Shown here one piece after another: positions 1 to 10,540 of a stretch of DNA of 64,000 nt (its first letter is position 1; the number at the start of each line of letters is the position of its first letter). A program made the position numbers and the translations under genes. This DNA is from Dichetophora obliterata (taxonomy: Eukaryota; Arthropoda; Insecta; Diptera; Sciomyzidae). Under the pieces are notes generated by a model. The model did no database searches and was not told the DNA's origin. It saw nothing but the letters and a program-made list of their open reading frames with translations. Location of the stretch: the NCBI GenBank assembly GCA_963920525.1, contig OY986438.1, forward strand, positions 51,487,253 to 51,551,252, given 5' to 3'.

Positions 1-105
1 AATTACGGCTGTAATCGTGATCACAGACAGACATACGGACAGACGGACATGGCTAAATCGACTCAGGAGGTGATGCTTATCAAGAATTAATATATATACT
101 TTTCT
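1..105. repeat. Interspersed repeat fragment
   Basis: The block contains stacked CAGACAGACATACGGACAGA-type units followed by ATGGCTAAATCGACTCA and an AT-rich tail. Similar text is common between genes in fly genomes. I cannot assign a family and the piece is cut by the window edge. Confidence 0.4.
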
Positions 106-121
106 AAATATTCAATATAGC

Positions 122-297
122 GCAGATACCACAGATAACCAGATAGGAAACTTCGATTTTGCAGTCAAAAATCAGCTGATCTGAGATTGGTTTTGCAATT
201 TGTGAAACTCACGTATTGTGTACGTGAATTCACCTTTTTTTACCTCATAGCTGTCAATATTGTTTAATGTCGGATGCTAAAAATCGAAGTTTCCTAA
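122..297. repeat. Small MITE-like inverted repeat upstream of the first gene
   Basis: GGAAACTTCGATTTTGCA at about 146-163 is matched in inverted orientation by TGCTAAAAATCGAAGTTTCC at about 275-294, giving a hairpin of roughly 150 bp. The left flank (122-157) reappears inverted at 9428-9470, so the sequence belongs to a dispersed family. It ends about 100 bp before the start codon of the gene at 396 and could lie in its promoter or 5' UTR. No clear target duplication was found. Confidence 0.45.
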
Positions 298-395
298 ATT
301 GTAAATTTTTGTGTTAATCAGTTAAATCGTTTCATTATTAAAGAATCTTGTGTGAAAAATAACAGAAAATCTAATAATTAATCATTAATAAAGAA

Positions 396-1336
396 ATGGC
401 AAACAGAAAATTGATGTGTGTGCTGTTGTTGGCTTTGGCAACTTTGCCAGCGCAGATCCTTTGTGATGCTGGTAAAAAGGAGGAAGACTGCAGTGGATCT
501 ACACCTTCTGATGAATATCTATGAGCGCCTAACAAATTATATCCTAGAGGCATCGCACAATCAAACAAATGTTTTGGCGACCATCTACCAACGTAGCACT
601 GAGATCTGTAAGAAGCGCTATGTTAAACCTACTATTGGGCCGGATACCCATTTGGAGCTGTTTCGTAAGTCAAAGCGTGTATTTGATAATCGTCAAAAGT
701 TAGCGCTGCGCCAGATTTTTGCGTTCCGCGATAATGTTGCTCGTCTGGAAAATAAAAGTTACGGCTACGTGCCAATCATATGATGCAGATCTGAGAGTTT
801 TCCAAGTGAAATGCAAGGTATTTAGTCATGATGCAGTTCGATACCTCCATTGGTGCGTCAGAATCTGCATACGTTGCATCAGACTGTGCTGCGTGCTCGA
901 GAGCAGCCCTTGGTGAAGGTAGGATAGTAAAAAGACAATTTAAATATAAGTTGGTTTAACTTTGATATATTTCTTAGCCAATTCTTGCAACAGCCGAAGT
1001 CGTCAAGGGAAATTTTAAAAAGATAGAGCAAATTCAATTCATCAGTCCGTATGAACGCTACTTGGCTATGTTGCTGCCCATTGCGGACAAGGAAAAACGA
1101 GAAGAGGCTGCACGCATAGAGGCGGAGAATAAGAAACGACTGTTGTGTCCAAATGTACCTACGCTGATGATCAAACAAGAGGTATTTTTATGAAACATTT
1201 TTATTAGTTTAAATATAATTGTGTGCTATGTACTTTACAGCTGCGCGAATCTATGAACACAGACGAAACTGATGAGCTATATAGCTTGCCAATTAAGGAG
1301 ATGCTTAGGCGAAAATATGAAGATATTTATATATGA
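396..1336 (+). pseudogene. Three-exon secreted/ER protein gene with frame breaks
   Basis: Exon 1 starts at ATG 396 with a clear signal peptide (MANRKL then a long Leu/Ala core ending near ILCDAG). The reading then shifts by one base near 480-530 into a frame that stays open to 783 (IYERLTNYILEASHN onward). It is disrupted again near 781-830 by stops at 781, 823 and 829, and resumes as IPPLVRQNLHTLHQTVLRA. Introns at 919-977 and 1182-1240 (59 bp each) have good GT..AG ends and keep phase 0. Exon 2 (978-1181) carries a charged helix (ADKEKREEAARIEAENKK). Exon 3 ends with RRKYEDIYI and TGA at 1334-1336. I do not recognise the family. Clean splice sites and preserved downstream frames mean either a young pseudogene or indel errors in the assembly of a live gene. 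Confidence 0.6.
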
Positions 1337-1454
1337 AGATATATGAAGAAGAAAGAACGGTTTATCAACAAATCAGCATTAAAAATTTTAAAATGTTTTT
1401 GAGCTTATATTAGAAAATTATTCATAATAATGGTGATTATCTATCTTATTTTTG

Positions 1455-2295
1455 TATAATTTAACATAAAACACAAAAGAATCATGTCTAAGTTTTTTTA
1501 ACGAGGATTTTTGTGTATATCAGTGCATTGCTAGAGTTTGTGTACAAGACATCAAAAAATAAGATATGTTGTGAGAGTTACTTGCTCTCACCAACAAAAA
1601 AACAATTCAACGAAAGTTACTTTTACAGTGAATGAATAAACCGAAAAGCCCTTAAAAAATTACTAAGTGAGAAACATATCGCACACCCACTTCAAAAGTG
1701 CACAACTCAAAATTTATACATATTCAGGAGGAGCAAAAAACAATTTTTTTCTTTAAGTGACTTCATACAAAACAAAAAGAGACAAAACGATTTTTTTTTA
1801 ATTAAAGACTTACTGCATTATTCTGTATCACGAACAAGCACACCAACGATGAGAAAGACACGAGAAGTAATACAATTTTGTATGGAAGAGAATATTGCTT
1901 CTCGTGTCTTTTTCCTCGTTGGTGAGCATCTTCGTGATACAGAATAATGCAGTAAGAATATGTGTACAAAATTAAGACTGCCAATGTGGATGATCACTAC
2001 AAACAGTTTTACACGAAAAGGTCGAAATTTCGAAATTTTGAGCTGTGCACTTCTGAAGTGGGTGTGCGATATGTTTGTCACTTATTAATTTTTTAAGGGT
2101 TTTTCGGTTCATTCATTTACTGAAAAAGTAACTTCCGTCGTATTGTTTTTTTTTGTTGGTGAGAGCAAGTAACTCTCACAACATATCTTAATTTTGACGT
2201 CTTGTACAGAAACTCCAGCAATGCATTGGTAAACACAAAAATCCTCGTTAAAATAACTTAGATATGATTCTTTTATATTTTATGTAAAATGATAC
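1455..2295. mobile_element. Foldback (hairpin) element
   Basis: About 400 bp on the left are repeated inverted on the right around an axis near 1878. Examples are AACGAGGATTTTTGTG (1500) against CACAAAAATCCTCGTT (2235-2249), the GTTGTGAGAGTTACTTGCTC block, and CTTACTGCATTATTCTG (1809) against its inverse ending at 1956. No coding capacity is seen. The motif CACTTTTGAAGTGGGTGTGC occurs again just outside at 2319-2338, suggesting a second end or an older nested copy. The exact ends and target duplication are not resolved. Confidence 0.75.
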
Positions 2296-2299
2296 AAAA

Positions 2300-2842
2300 A
2301 AAAAATAATTAAATACTTTCACTTTTGAAGTGGGTGTGCGATATGTGTTAATGTATATAGAAGAAATATTTTTAATCTTAGTATTTAGTATTATTGATCT
2401 AGAATCTGGACTACTCAGCCTAAAATAAAAAATATTATTTTGTATTTTAGAAAATATAAGTTTTTCAATCAATATATTAACAACTATCGTGTCATGTGCT
2501 GTAGCGGAGCTAAAATTTTCAGTTTATCCAACGAAATATTAACAATTTTTGTATCTTTTGTTTTAGCAGAGCTGTAATCGTCCAAATTTAGAATTTAGAA
2601 AACAACTGTTGATTAAGTATATTTTTATATGAAAAACACATTTTAAATTTGGACGAATTAAATATTCTTATTATTAAAATTTTGAAAGAAAAATAACTCT
2701 CAATAAATTTGTAGCACAACTATATTTTAAAAATTTTTTAATAGAAATCGGACCAGTAGCTTTGCAGTAAAGTCGTAACTTTTAATTTTCACTTCAATTT
2801 TATATAATAGTATAGATAAACATTAAAGACCACTCCCACGAA
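2300..2842. other. Non-coding AT-rich stretch with small repeats
   Basis: The stretch holds a local duplication around AACAATTTTTGTATC/AACTATCGTGTCATG (2478-2575) and a short inverted repeat CGTCCAAATTTAGAA (2579) / AAATTTGGACG (2645-2655). No gene is visible. Confidence 0.4.
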
Positions 2843-3706
2843 TTAAGCCTCAGCTTCGGTCTTAAGCTTGGTGATGTAGGCGGCCTTGTGCTCTGCTTAG
2901 ACTTCCTTTCAGGGTTGGTAAGTTTCTTAGGGCTAATTTTTCAGTGCGAGTTTAAACTCTAGTCAAATTAAACCTAGCTTAACTCACCAAAAGTGGACGT
3001 TTAAACTCGGTTTATCTAGATATTTTAGCATTCGTTGATGTTAAATTGACTTAAAATATCATAGGTATAATGTGTTTCTTTTTTGCCTAAACGGAGTTCA
3101 AACGTCCAATTTTGGTGAGTTAAGCTAGGTTTAATTTGACTAGAGTTTAAACTCGTACTGACAAATTGGCCCTTAGCATTTCACCGTTTCTTGGAAACTC
3201 CTGTCCGTCTACTCCTACTGCCTTTTGAGTAGGATCGGCACGAATTTGTTGATGAGCCTTTTTGTAAATTTCTTCAATCATTATCATCAGCGCGGATTCC
3301 CAACTTGATGTAACGGCTGAATTGGCGTTTGAAGGCTTCTTCCTCAAGAGTGCGCATATAATCGGCAACATGTTGACCAAAGATATGTAAACGATGAACA
3401 TCGGCATTGAAGCTTTTGGTCTCTGCAGAGTAGCCAGGGAAACGCTTGACGGAGTGTGGAATATTGAAACCACCATCGACAGCACCTTTCATGGCACCGA
3501 ATACACGGCACCAGTAGTGGTACGTGCTTAACCGACATCCAAGTAACAACGGAATGCACCTGGTCCATCATCGACAGGTTCAACATTCAAGCCAGTGCAG
3601 TAGGCGGCAGCGTAGTTGGCAAGACCGACCTTAATGCCGTATTTGGAAAGCTCATGCGAGTAGGATATGCAGACAAAACGGTCTCCGTCAATTCTGGCAT
3701 AATTCT
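2843..3706 (-). pseudogene. RpL5: Ribosomal protein L5 pseudogene, interrupted
   Basis: Read on the minus strand, from 3706 down, the sequence gives [86 protein letters not shown] and [16 protein letters not shown], all diagnostic of eukaryotic large-subunit protein L5 (5S rRNA binding). The C-terminus (KKLTNPERKSK.. then EHKAAYITKLKTEAEA, stop TAA at 2843-2845) lies beyond a MITE at 2931-3171. The copy has several frameshifts, an in-frame stop after CYLDVG, and lacks roughly 38 residues between AYCTG and VEPVDDG. The upstream edge (AG just before AATTATGCC, minus strand) resembles a splice acceptor, so this may be a copied genomic segment rather than a processed transcript. It is non-functional. 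Confidence 0.88.
2931..3171. mobile_element. 241-bp MITE inserted in the RpL5 relic
   Basis: Terminal inverted repeats of about 85 bp begin GGCTAATTTTTCAGT on the left and end ACTGACAAATTGGCC on the right, and include GTTTAAACTCTAGTC and TTAACTCACCAAAA. The direct repeat CTTAG flanks it exactly (2926-2930 and 3172-3176). Removing the element and one CTTAG restores the L5 reading across the junction. It has no coding capacity. Confidence 0.85.
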
Positions 3707-4676
3707 AATGAGAGACAAATGAATTAAACAATTAATAATACAATTCTTCGCATACATTATTTACAACTTACATGAAATTCATTTATTTATTTTCTTTGTT
3801 TGACACAAAACATTTTTAGTGGTGAATTTTATAAACAGTGAAGTCGAACAGTGTTGCTGCTACGAAGTTAAAAAAGTACCCTTGAAAAAGTCCCAAATGT
3901 ATCCACTTTAGAAAAAAGAGCATCCACGTATTAAATTCGAAAAATCAATAATATATTAATTTTTTTAACATAAAAATAAAATTTAAAATTTTTCAAACTA
4001 TGAAACCCAATTTTTGACACTTAAATAACAATTTTACAAGAAAAAATCATGTACACATAAAAAATAATAAAAACTTCTAACACTGGAAAATTTGATGTAT
4101 TTTTAGGATTTTTTTTAATGTTTAATGAATTTTTTAATGTTTAAAAAACGATTTTAAAACTTTTAAGGTATATTGCATGATACAAAAATGTACCAGGTAG
4201 CCTTGACAACAACCTATTTTCTCATGAGCTGCGATAAACGAACGTCAAACAAAAGAAAACAAAACGAGCGTTCAATAACAGTGTTTTTTCAATACTTTTC
4301 TTAAAGCACCACTGCCTTCGCTGACATCATATCGTGGAGTTTTACTTTCTAACAACAAAGATTAGTTATGGAAATTATTAATTTTCATACATTACAAACT
4401 AAATTTATTTCTTTTCTTTTTGTGACACAAAACATTTCTGATATCTCCATAGCAACCATAGCATGCTCTCATTTTGATTTTATTTTGCTTGACATACGTC
4501 TATCGCAGCAAAAATTGTCGCTCCTACTTTATAATAATTATACTATGGTATATTGTAACACTCCACATAAAAAAAAAACATTTTTTTTATTTTGTTAAAT
4601 TTTCAAAGAAAGAGCTTGGACGGTGTTGTAGATTTTCACTCTGCTATTTGTATTCAAAATATAAACAAAAAATATT
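3707..4676. other. Non-coding; one copy of a 75-bp dispersed repeat
   Basis: This is AT-rich sequence with no supported gene. The block AACCTATTTTCTCATGAGC.. through ..AAACAAAACGAGCG (about 4194-4268) recurs at about 5472-5548 with roughly 80 percent identity. The short open frames here have no recognisable features. Confidence 0.4.
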
Positions 4677-5249
4677 AATGGTATTCACTATTATTTAAGC
4701 CCTGCTAATTTCCTAAACTTAACAAATTTGTTAAGTCCTGTCAAAATTTTGTATGGGAAAAGATTTAGCAAGTTAACAAGCTCAGCTCTGTGTTTTTGTT
4801 TAACAGATACCATTTGTTAATTTGGAAACGTCAAACCTATTAAGTGTAGTGATTAATTGTTTTTGGAATGAGTTCGAACAAGTACCAAATTATTTTTGAT
4901 TTGTAGCTTCAAAATCTAAAAACTGCTCTTTCTTAATAAAAAAATAAAAACTTTGCAACGGGGTTGGTAGAGATGTAAAACATTTCAAAGTTTCTGAGTA
5001 GCAAATGTTTAAAAATGGGTTAACGCACTGTAATATAAAAATTGAAATACAGTTTTTGTTACTTAGTGCTGGTTACACGAGTTATTAAAACAACATATTT
5101 TAGCTGTAGAAGTCTGTCCTTTGATTTTGACATATGAGTTTAGCACTTAATTGTAAAATGTCTTAGGAAGGTCATTCATATCAATAGCTGCTAACTTAAA
5201 CAATTTAGCAGTTTAGCAGGACCGAACAAATTTTACTGAATACCATTAT
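4677..5249. mobile_element. Possible small non-autonomous element
   Basis: AATGGTATTCACTATTATTT followed by CCTGCTAATTTCCTAAACT on the left is matched inverted by TTTAGCAGTTTAGCAGG and GAATACCATTA on the right, an imperfect terminal repeat of about 50 bp. The interior is non-coding. Ends and target duplication are uncertain, and the right end abuts the next element. Confidence 0.35.
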
Positions 5250-5250
5250 T

Positions 5251-5898
5251 AGCTGCGTTCCATTCGCTTCAAAATAATCCAGATTATTTTTTTTTACATG
5301 CAAAGCAAAAACAAAAATAATAATCCTATAACAAATGGGATTATTTTTGCTATCCATATAAAATTGTGATATAGCCTTTATAAAATTTGAAACACAGGTG
5401 TCGCACCTGTATATTTCTCTGAGCTGTCATTTATTTTTTTGAATATTCTGTTTGTTTGATACAATGACTAGAAGGTAGCTATGACAGCTACCTATTTTCT
5501 CACGAGCTGCGACCATCGAATGTTGAACAAAAGAAAATAAAACAAACCGCGTGTGTCACACACATTGGGTGCATTCAGCGGAGCCAACAATTGCTCTTAA
5601 ATTATTTATATAATTGCATAATATTAATAATTAAATTAAATAATTTACAATTTTTCTGACGTTTAGAGCAAAACACATTCAGAAAAAAACATCGTTCACT
5701 AAGGTATCGCTACCATAACAGTTCACAACAGTTTTGAACGACACACGTTCTCATGACACCTAAAAGCTATTGTATCATGATTGCTTGGTTGAATTAAATT
5801 TTGACTGCAACGCTAATGCCCTCTACGAGTCGTTTTTCTTGCCGTTCCTTTGAGAAAATTTTTTATCGCGATTATATTAAGGCGAAAGGAACGCAGCT
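5251..5898. mobile_element. 648-bp MITE with AGCTGCGTTCC ends
   Basis: The left end AGCTGCGTTCCATTCGC and the right end GCGAAAGGAACGCAGCT are inverted repeats of about 35 bp. The hexamer ATTATT flanks both sides (5245-5250 and 5899-5904). It carries no ORF. The 75-bp repeat shared with 4194-4268 lies within it. Confidence 0.65.
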
Positions 5899-5904
5899 AT
5901 TATT

Positions 5905-6750
5905 TAATAATGATAACAGAACGACGTGCTTTTGAAATGTAAGTTTAAAAAACAGGTTTTTTTAACCGGTTTTAAGTACGTAATATACGATTTTTTTTAA
6001 TAAAACTTTGATGGCGATAGCCACTGATGTTGTGAATTACATATTTCAGATGTTTCGGCTGAATAGATTTTGTTTTTCTACAACACATCGCCGAAAAAAG
6101 TAGTTTTGAGATAAATAAGTGTTAAAACAGTGAGTATGGATATTTGTACTGTGCGCTCGATACCTTCCAAAACGACTGTGGAAGCGGAAATAACCTCAGT
6201 ATTCTTAAAAAATTTAAAAGTATTTTCTCGAAAGCCTATACTTTTGAAATATTAGAAAAACTAGACCACCAAATGCCTTAAAAAGGATCATACATTTCAG
6301 TCTTTTATATAAATAATGTGTTGCTTTTGCCTTTTATTTACATTAATTTTATAAGAATAATATTTATATAAAAAGCAATATACAAGATAATATATAATTA
6401 CATAAAAAAGGAACAAAAAATGGAATAGCTTATTAAGTTTCATGTAACGTAAACAATATGGGTAGCTATTGCCTTTTATTCATTTAAAATTTAAAAGTTC
6501 AAAATTTTTCGTTTCTTAGTATATTGAAAAAATATATTTTCACCTATTTTAAAATCTATTAGTCTTATCGTTTACTGTAAGTTTTAAATAAGAAAAATTA
6601 AATTACATAAAAAAATCAGCTGAGAAAACCTTAAAATGTTTATCACAAAATTTGAAAGTTATTTGTAAAGAGTTACTTTATAGTTTTTGTCGAATTTAAG
6701 GAACTACCATTTTTTTTTATATATTTGCAGACAAGAATATATATTCATAC
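5905..6750. other. No feature recognised
   Basis: This is AT-rich, non-coding sequence. I see no conserved coding frame, RNA gene or clear repeat. Confidence 0.4.
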
Positions 6751-7869
6751 TAGCTGAACCCGGTGTGCTTCGCTACCCCCTCGTTTAAAATAAAATTAAA
6801 AGTATTTATATATTTACAAAAATTTATTTATTTAATTTAATTATTGCAATGCTTCGCCTCTTTTTTTGTTGTAAACCAATTAGAATTCAGCGCTGAATCG
6901 CATGTAATTTGCTTCATGCTCCCCCTTTTTATTTTTAGACCAATCAAAAAGCAGCAATTACACAATCAGCTGTTTCGCCGTCTGTTGTGGGAGAATGAGA
7001 ATGGGGTTACCCCACTCTCTATTTTAATTAACACGTATTATAAAATCAGCTGTTTTGAAGACAGTGGTAGAAGAAAGAGAATTGAGCTACCCCACTATTT
7101 TAATTAATATGTATTTTTATGATTTTAATGACATGATTTGTGGTATAGCCGTTAATAAACGTAGTAAAAAAGTAGGTGCAGAAGTGTGCATGGTCGAAAA
7201 ATATTATCATGTAATAAGTATTCCTGAGTCAAAGCTGAACGCTGTGAAAATTTAAGATCGGTTATCAGGTCCAGCCTCCAATATATCGCAAACAAAGGGG
7301 CGTGCTCCGCCCACTTTTCTTTTGGTACGTATTTCTATTCATGCTAATACCATATATAGCAAATACTGCCGCCGTTGGTCAAAAAATGCCCAAGATATGA
7401 CGATTTTAAAATTTGGGTTATATGGGCGAGGCCACGCCCCTTCGTCCACTCACAACTTTATATAATCAAGAATTTATTATTTCGTAAGAATATCCTATTG
7501 TGAAAATTTAATGATGAACGGTCCAGTAGTTAAGACTATATTGCGATTTTTAATTTTCCTAAAAAGGGGCGTGGTCCCTCCCACTTTTCTCCTGGTACGT
7601 ATTCCTAACTATGCCAATACCATATGTACCAAATAGCATCAACGTAGGTCAAAAAATGCCCAAAATATGGCGATTTAAATTTTTAGGTTATATGGGCAGT
7701 GCCACGCCCCTTTGTCAAATAAAGACTTCATATAGCCTTTTATTCTTTCCAGATTCATAGTAAAATGCTGTGAAAGTTTCAGGAAGATCGGTCCAAGGGT
7801 TTGGCCTCCTATAAAGCACAAACAAACAAACAAACAAACAGACAGACATTCATTTTTATATATATAGAT
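6751..7869 (+). repeat. Interspersed repeat, AGCTGAACCCGG head / TATATATAGATT tail
   Basis: The copy begins TAGCTGAACCCGGTGTGCTT and ends with a CAAACAAACAAACA run, CATTCATTTTTATATATATAG and ATT. Inside are two blocks about 265 bp apart containing AAATTTGGGTTATATGGGC and GGCCACGCCCC. The block GGAAGATCGGTCCAAGG precedes the tail. Heads and tails of this type occur widely in insects as ends of short, coding-poor retroelement or Helitron-like repeats. I cannot choose the class. Confidence 0.5.
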
Positions 7870-8034
7870 TGAAAGCAGATTTATTATAATTAAAGTAAAA
7901 TGGGGCGAAAAAGGGGGATTTGGTAATAAAAAATCTATGGCTACCTTACCTGTTGATAAAAACTATATAAAACTTTAGGTAAATACATATTACAAAAAAA
8001 GTATTTTGTATAGCAAACATTGTTAGTGGTATAA

Positions 8035-8219
8035 GTAAGTATCTGAATTAAAAAAGTGGGCGTAAAAGTGGGCGCGGTCGAAAAAGTACCCTATTAATCA
8101 TGCCAGAGTCCCAGTTAAATGCTGTGAAATTTTCAGGAAGATCGGTCCAGAGGTTTGGTCTCCTATAAGGTACAAACAAACAAATAAACAAACACACATT
8201 CCATTTTATATATATAGAT
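8035..8219 (+). repeat. 3' end copy of the same interspersed repeat family
   Basis: AATGCTGTGAAATTTTCAGG, GATCGGTCCAGAGGTTTGG, a CAAACAAACAAATAAACAAA run and TATATATAGATA repeat the last 150 bp of the copy ending at 7869. Only the tail is present. Confidence 0.5.
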
Positions 8220-8966
8220 AGCTTAAACCCGGCGCGTTGCTGCCGCGGCCCCGTTGCCAAACGCGAATAAAATGTTATCAGTGAAACTGTATATGTAAAT
8301 TGTGGTCGAATACTCAATTCCATGGCTGTGCGACCTATAACTCAAAAGCTGTAGAATTTCTCAAATTTTGGTTGCATGGGAGGTGACACGCCCCCTTGTC
8401 CAACGCCATACAAAGTTATCAGTAAAACTGCATGTGTAAATTGAGTTCGAATGCTGAATTCCGAGGCTTTGTTTGCTTTGTTTGATTGACTCAAAAGCTA
8501 TTCGATATCGCAAATTTGGGTTGTATAAGAGGTGCCACGCCCCTTTGTCCAACTCCCATAAAATTTTATCAGTAAAACGCCACGTGTAAATTGTGGTCGA
8601 ATTTCGAATTCCAAGGATGTGCGGCCTATAACTCCAAAGCTATTCGATATCGCAAATTTGGGTTGTATGGGAGGTGCCACGCCCCCTTGTCCAACTCTCA
8701 CAAAATTTTATCTGCGAAGCGGCACGTGTAAATTGTCGAATACCGAATTCCGAGGCTAAGCGGCTTATAACTCCAAAGATATTCGATATCGCAAATTTGG
8801 GTTGTATGGGAGGTGCCACGCCCACTGTTAGTAGGAGGTTGAAATATACTTTACGACCTATTCTCATACCTACAAAATATACATACAAAATTTCATGAAA
8901 ATCGGTCGAGCCGTTTCGGAGGAGTTCGATTACGTACCCCGTGACAGAAGAATTTTATATATTAGA
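8219..8966 (+). repeat. Third repeat copy with an internal 135-150 bp tandem array
   Basis: The head is TAGCTTAAACCCGGCGCG. Four units each carry GATATCGCAAATTTGGGTTG then GGGAGGTGCCACGCCC (starting near 8352, 8503, 8646 and 8780; spacing about 150, 143 and 134 bp). The end is AAAATCGGTCGAGCCGTTTC followed by GTACCCCGTGACAGAAG and ATATATTAGATT. No real protein is encoded; open frames in it are products of the tandem units. Confidence 0.55.
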
Positions 8967-9665
8967 TTAAAAAGTATCCTTACTTACACAAAGACTTAAA
9001 TAAAATATTCATTCATTTTTAAAGGAGAAAAGTATCTAAATTGATTTATTTGCAGCCAAACGGCAACACTGAAGTCGAAGATTTTCAACATGGTCCTCAT
9101 AAATTCAGGGACGTTTGCCGGTGCTACTATGACTTCCGTTTTTTCATACCTTACGTTACCTTTTTGTATGAAATAATACAGCATGTTACTGCACCGCATT
9201 ATTTCAGATTTTCTTATTCACCTCAAGAAACCAGGGAGGTTTTCCGGTGCAATTACTAACTTTGTCCTCTACGTTAACATTTTGTATGAAATAATACAGC
9301 ATTTCACTGCACCGCATTATTCTTATTCACCCCAGGAAATTACGACCACATATAAACATTTTGAGATAGTATTGGGGAAATTTGACGTAAAATCGTACAT
9401 CGTGCCATCCCTTTCTACAACTCGCCCATCGAAGTTTCCTATCTGGTTATCTGTGGCAGATACTATCTGCTTGACATTCGCTTGAACACTGAAGCTTTGA
9501 TCGTTCTGTTGGTGAGATGAATACATATTTTACTGCACAAACACAATCTCAAGTGTGCAAAGCTGCCCGACACTGCACTAGAGTACTGGAATTAAGAACA
9601 GTGCAGCCACAATTATAGCAACTTACGGTCAAGTAAGTTGCCGTTATTGGAAAAGGGGCGTAGAT
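8967..9665. other. Non-coding; short direct duplication
   Basis: A segment containing TTTTGTATGAAATAATACAG, CACTGCACCGCATTATT and TCTTATTCACC occurs twice, near 9161-9221 and 9281-9330. The segment 9428-9470 matches 122-157 in inverted orientation. No gene is supported. Confidence 0.4.
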
Positions 9666-10538
9666 ATATTGTTTATTTATTTATTTATATATTTTATTGG
9701 CATACTAATGCAACTGTCTTATAATTAAAGCACTAGCCTCTAATTTCATCAGTATTTGTGATAACAGGGTTAATTATACAAGTTACTAATAAAAAAACTT
9801 AATAATAAAGCTTATATAAAACAGTAATGTTTGAATTTAAATTCGAATAAAAGTATTGCTTGATAGCTTAAATTACAATTCTGCTTGTGTAAAAACTGAA
9901 AATTTACAATTTACAATTATTGCAATGAGGAGAAAAAAATATTCAATCGAAATTTAAATTGCACAGCATTGGTAATTGTTCTTAGATCAGTTGGTAGAGC
10001 GTTCCAAAGACGGATTGAATACACAAAAAATTGTCTTTCCGATGCCAGACAAGAATGACGCATTTGTATAATAACGTTTGATCTTCGTGATCTTGCAAAC
10101 CCGAGTCTGTTGTACAGATAAACCGGCTCCCTAGTATAAACCACCTTGTGCAGTAAAATTAGTGATCGAAATTTCAGTAAATTGTCGAGAGTCATATTGT
10201 ATAAACGTTTTGCATGCACGGAGACATGATCTCTACGTTTTAAGCTATAAACATAACGAGTAATGTTGTTGAAGAGAACATTTAGTTTGTGTTTAAATAA
10301 GCTGTCACAGTTAGCAAATATTTCGCACCCATAGAGCAGGGTAGGCATAAGGTACGATTTAGCCAGTAAGATACGTGTTCTAAGGGGCGTAAAATATTGA
10401 GTTGTCCATAAAACACGTAGCATACCATACACTTTACTGTTAGAAAACATAATTTTAGAAAAATTCTTTACAAGAATGGGCAAAGTTTTTACAAAACACG
10501 ATGAAGAAATATTTTTACACACTTATCCTTTTATTATA
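9666..10538 (-). pseudogene. 5'-truncated LINE: RT C-terminal fragment
   Basis: The minus-strand frame 10522-9917 (201 codons) encodes the region C-terminal to the reverse transcriptase of a non-LTR retrotransposon: LAKSYLMPTLLYGCEIF, NNITRYVYSLKRRDHVS, LLHKVVYTREPVYLYNRL and YSIRLWNALPTDLR. The pattern matches the CR1/Jockey group. The 3' end is an (A/T)-rich repeat tail, seen as TTTATTTATTTATTTAT at 9670-9690. The 5' end is truncated at about 10523-10538, the usual result of incomplete target-primed reverse transcription. The fragment resembles the C-terminus of the element at 19974-20420. Confidence 0.85.
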
Positions 10539-10540
10539 TA

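Noticed and set aside
508..540. Second hammerhead core CTGATGAATATC near the first gene
   Set aside because: There is no stem II pairing and no GAAA box at the needed distance. It is coding sequence.
6844..7255. Two overlapping plus frames of 87 and 66 codons
   Set aside because: They lie wholly inside an interspersed repeat whose other copies do not keep the frame.
7830..7869. CAAACAAACAAACA and CAGACAGACA runs as a CRISPR-like or satellite array
   Set aside because: These are short simple repeats at the tail of a dispersed element, with no spacers or regular longer units.
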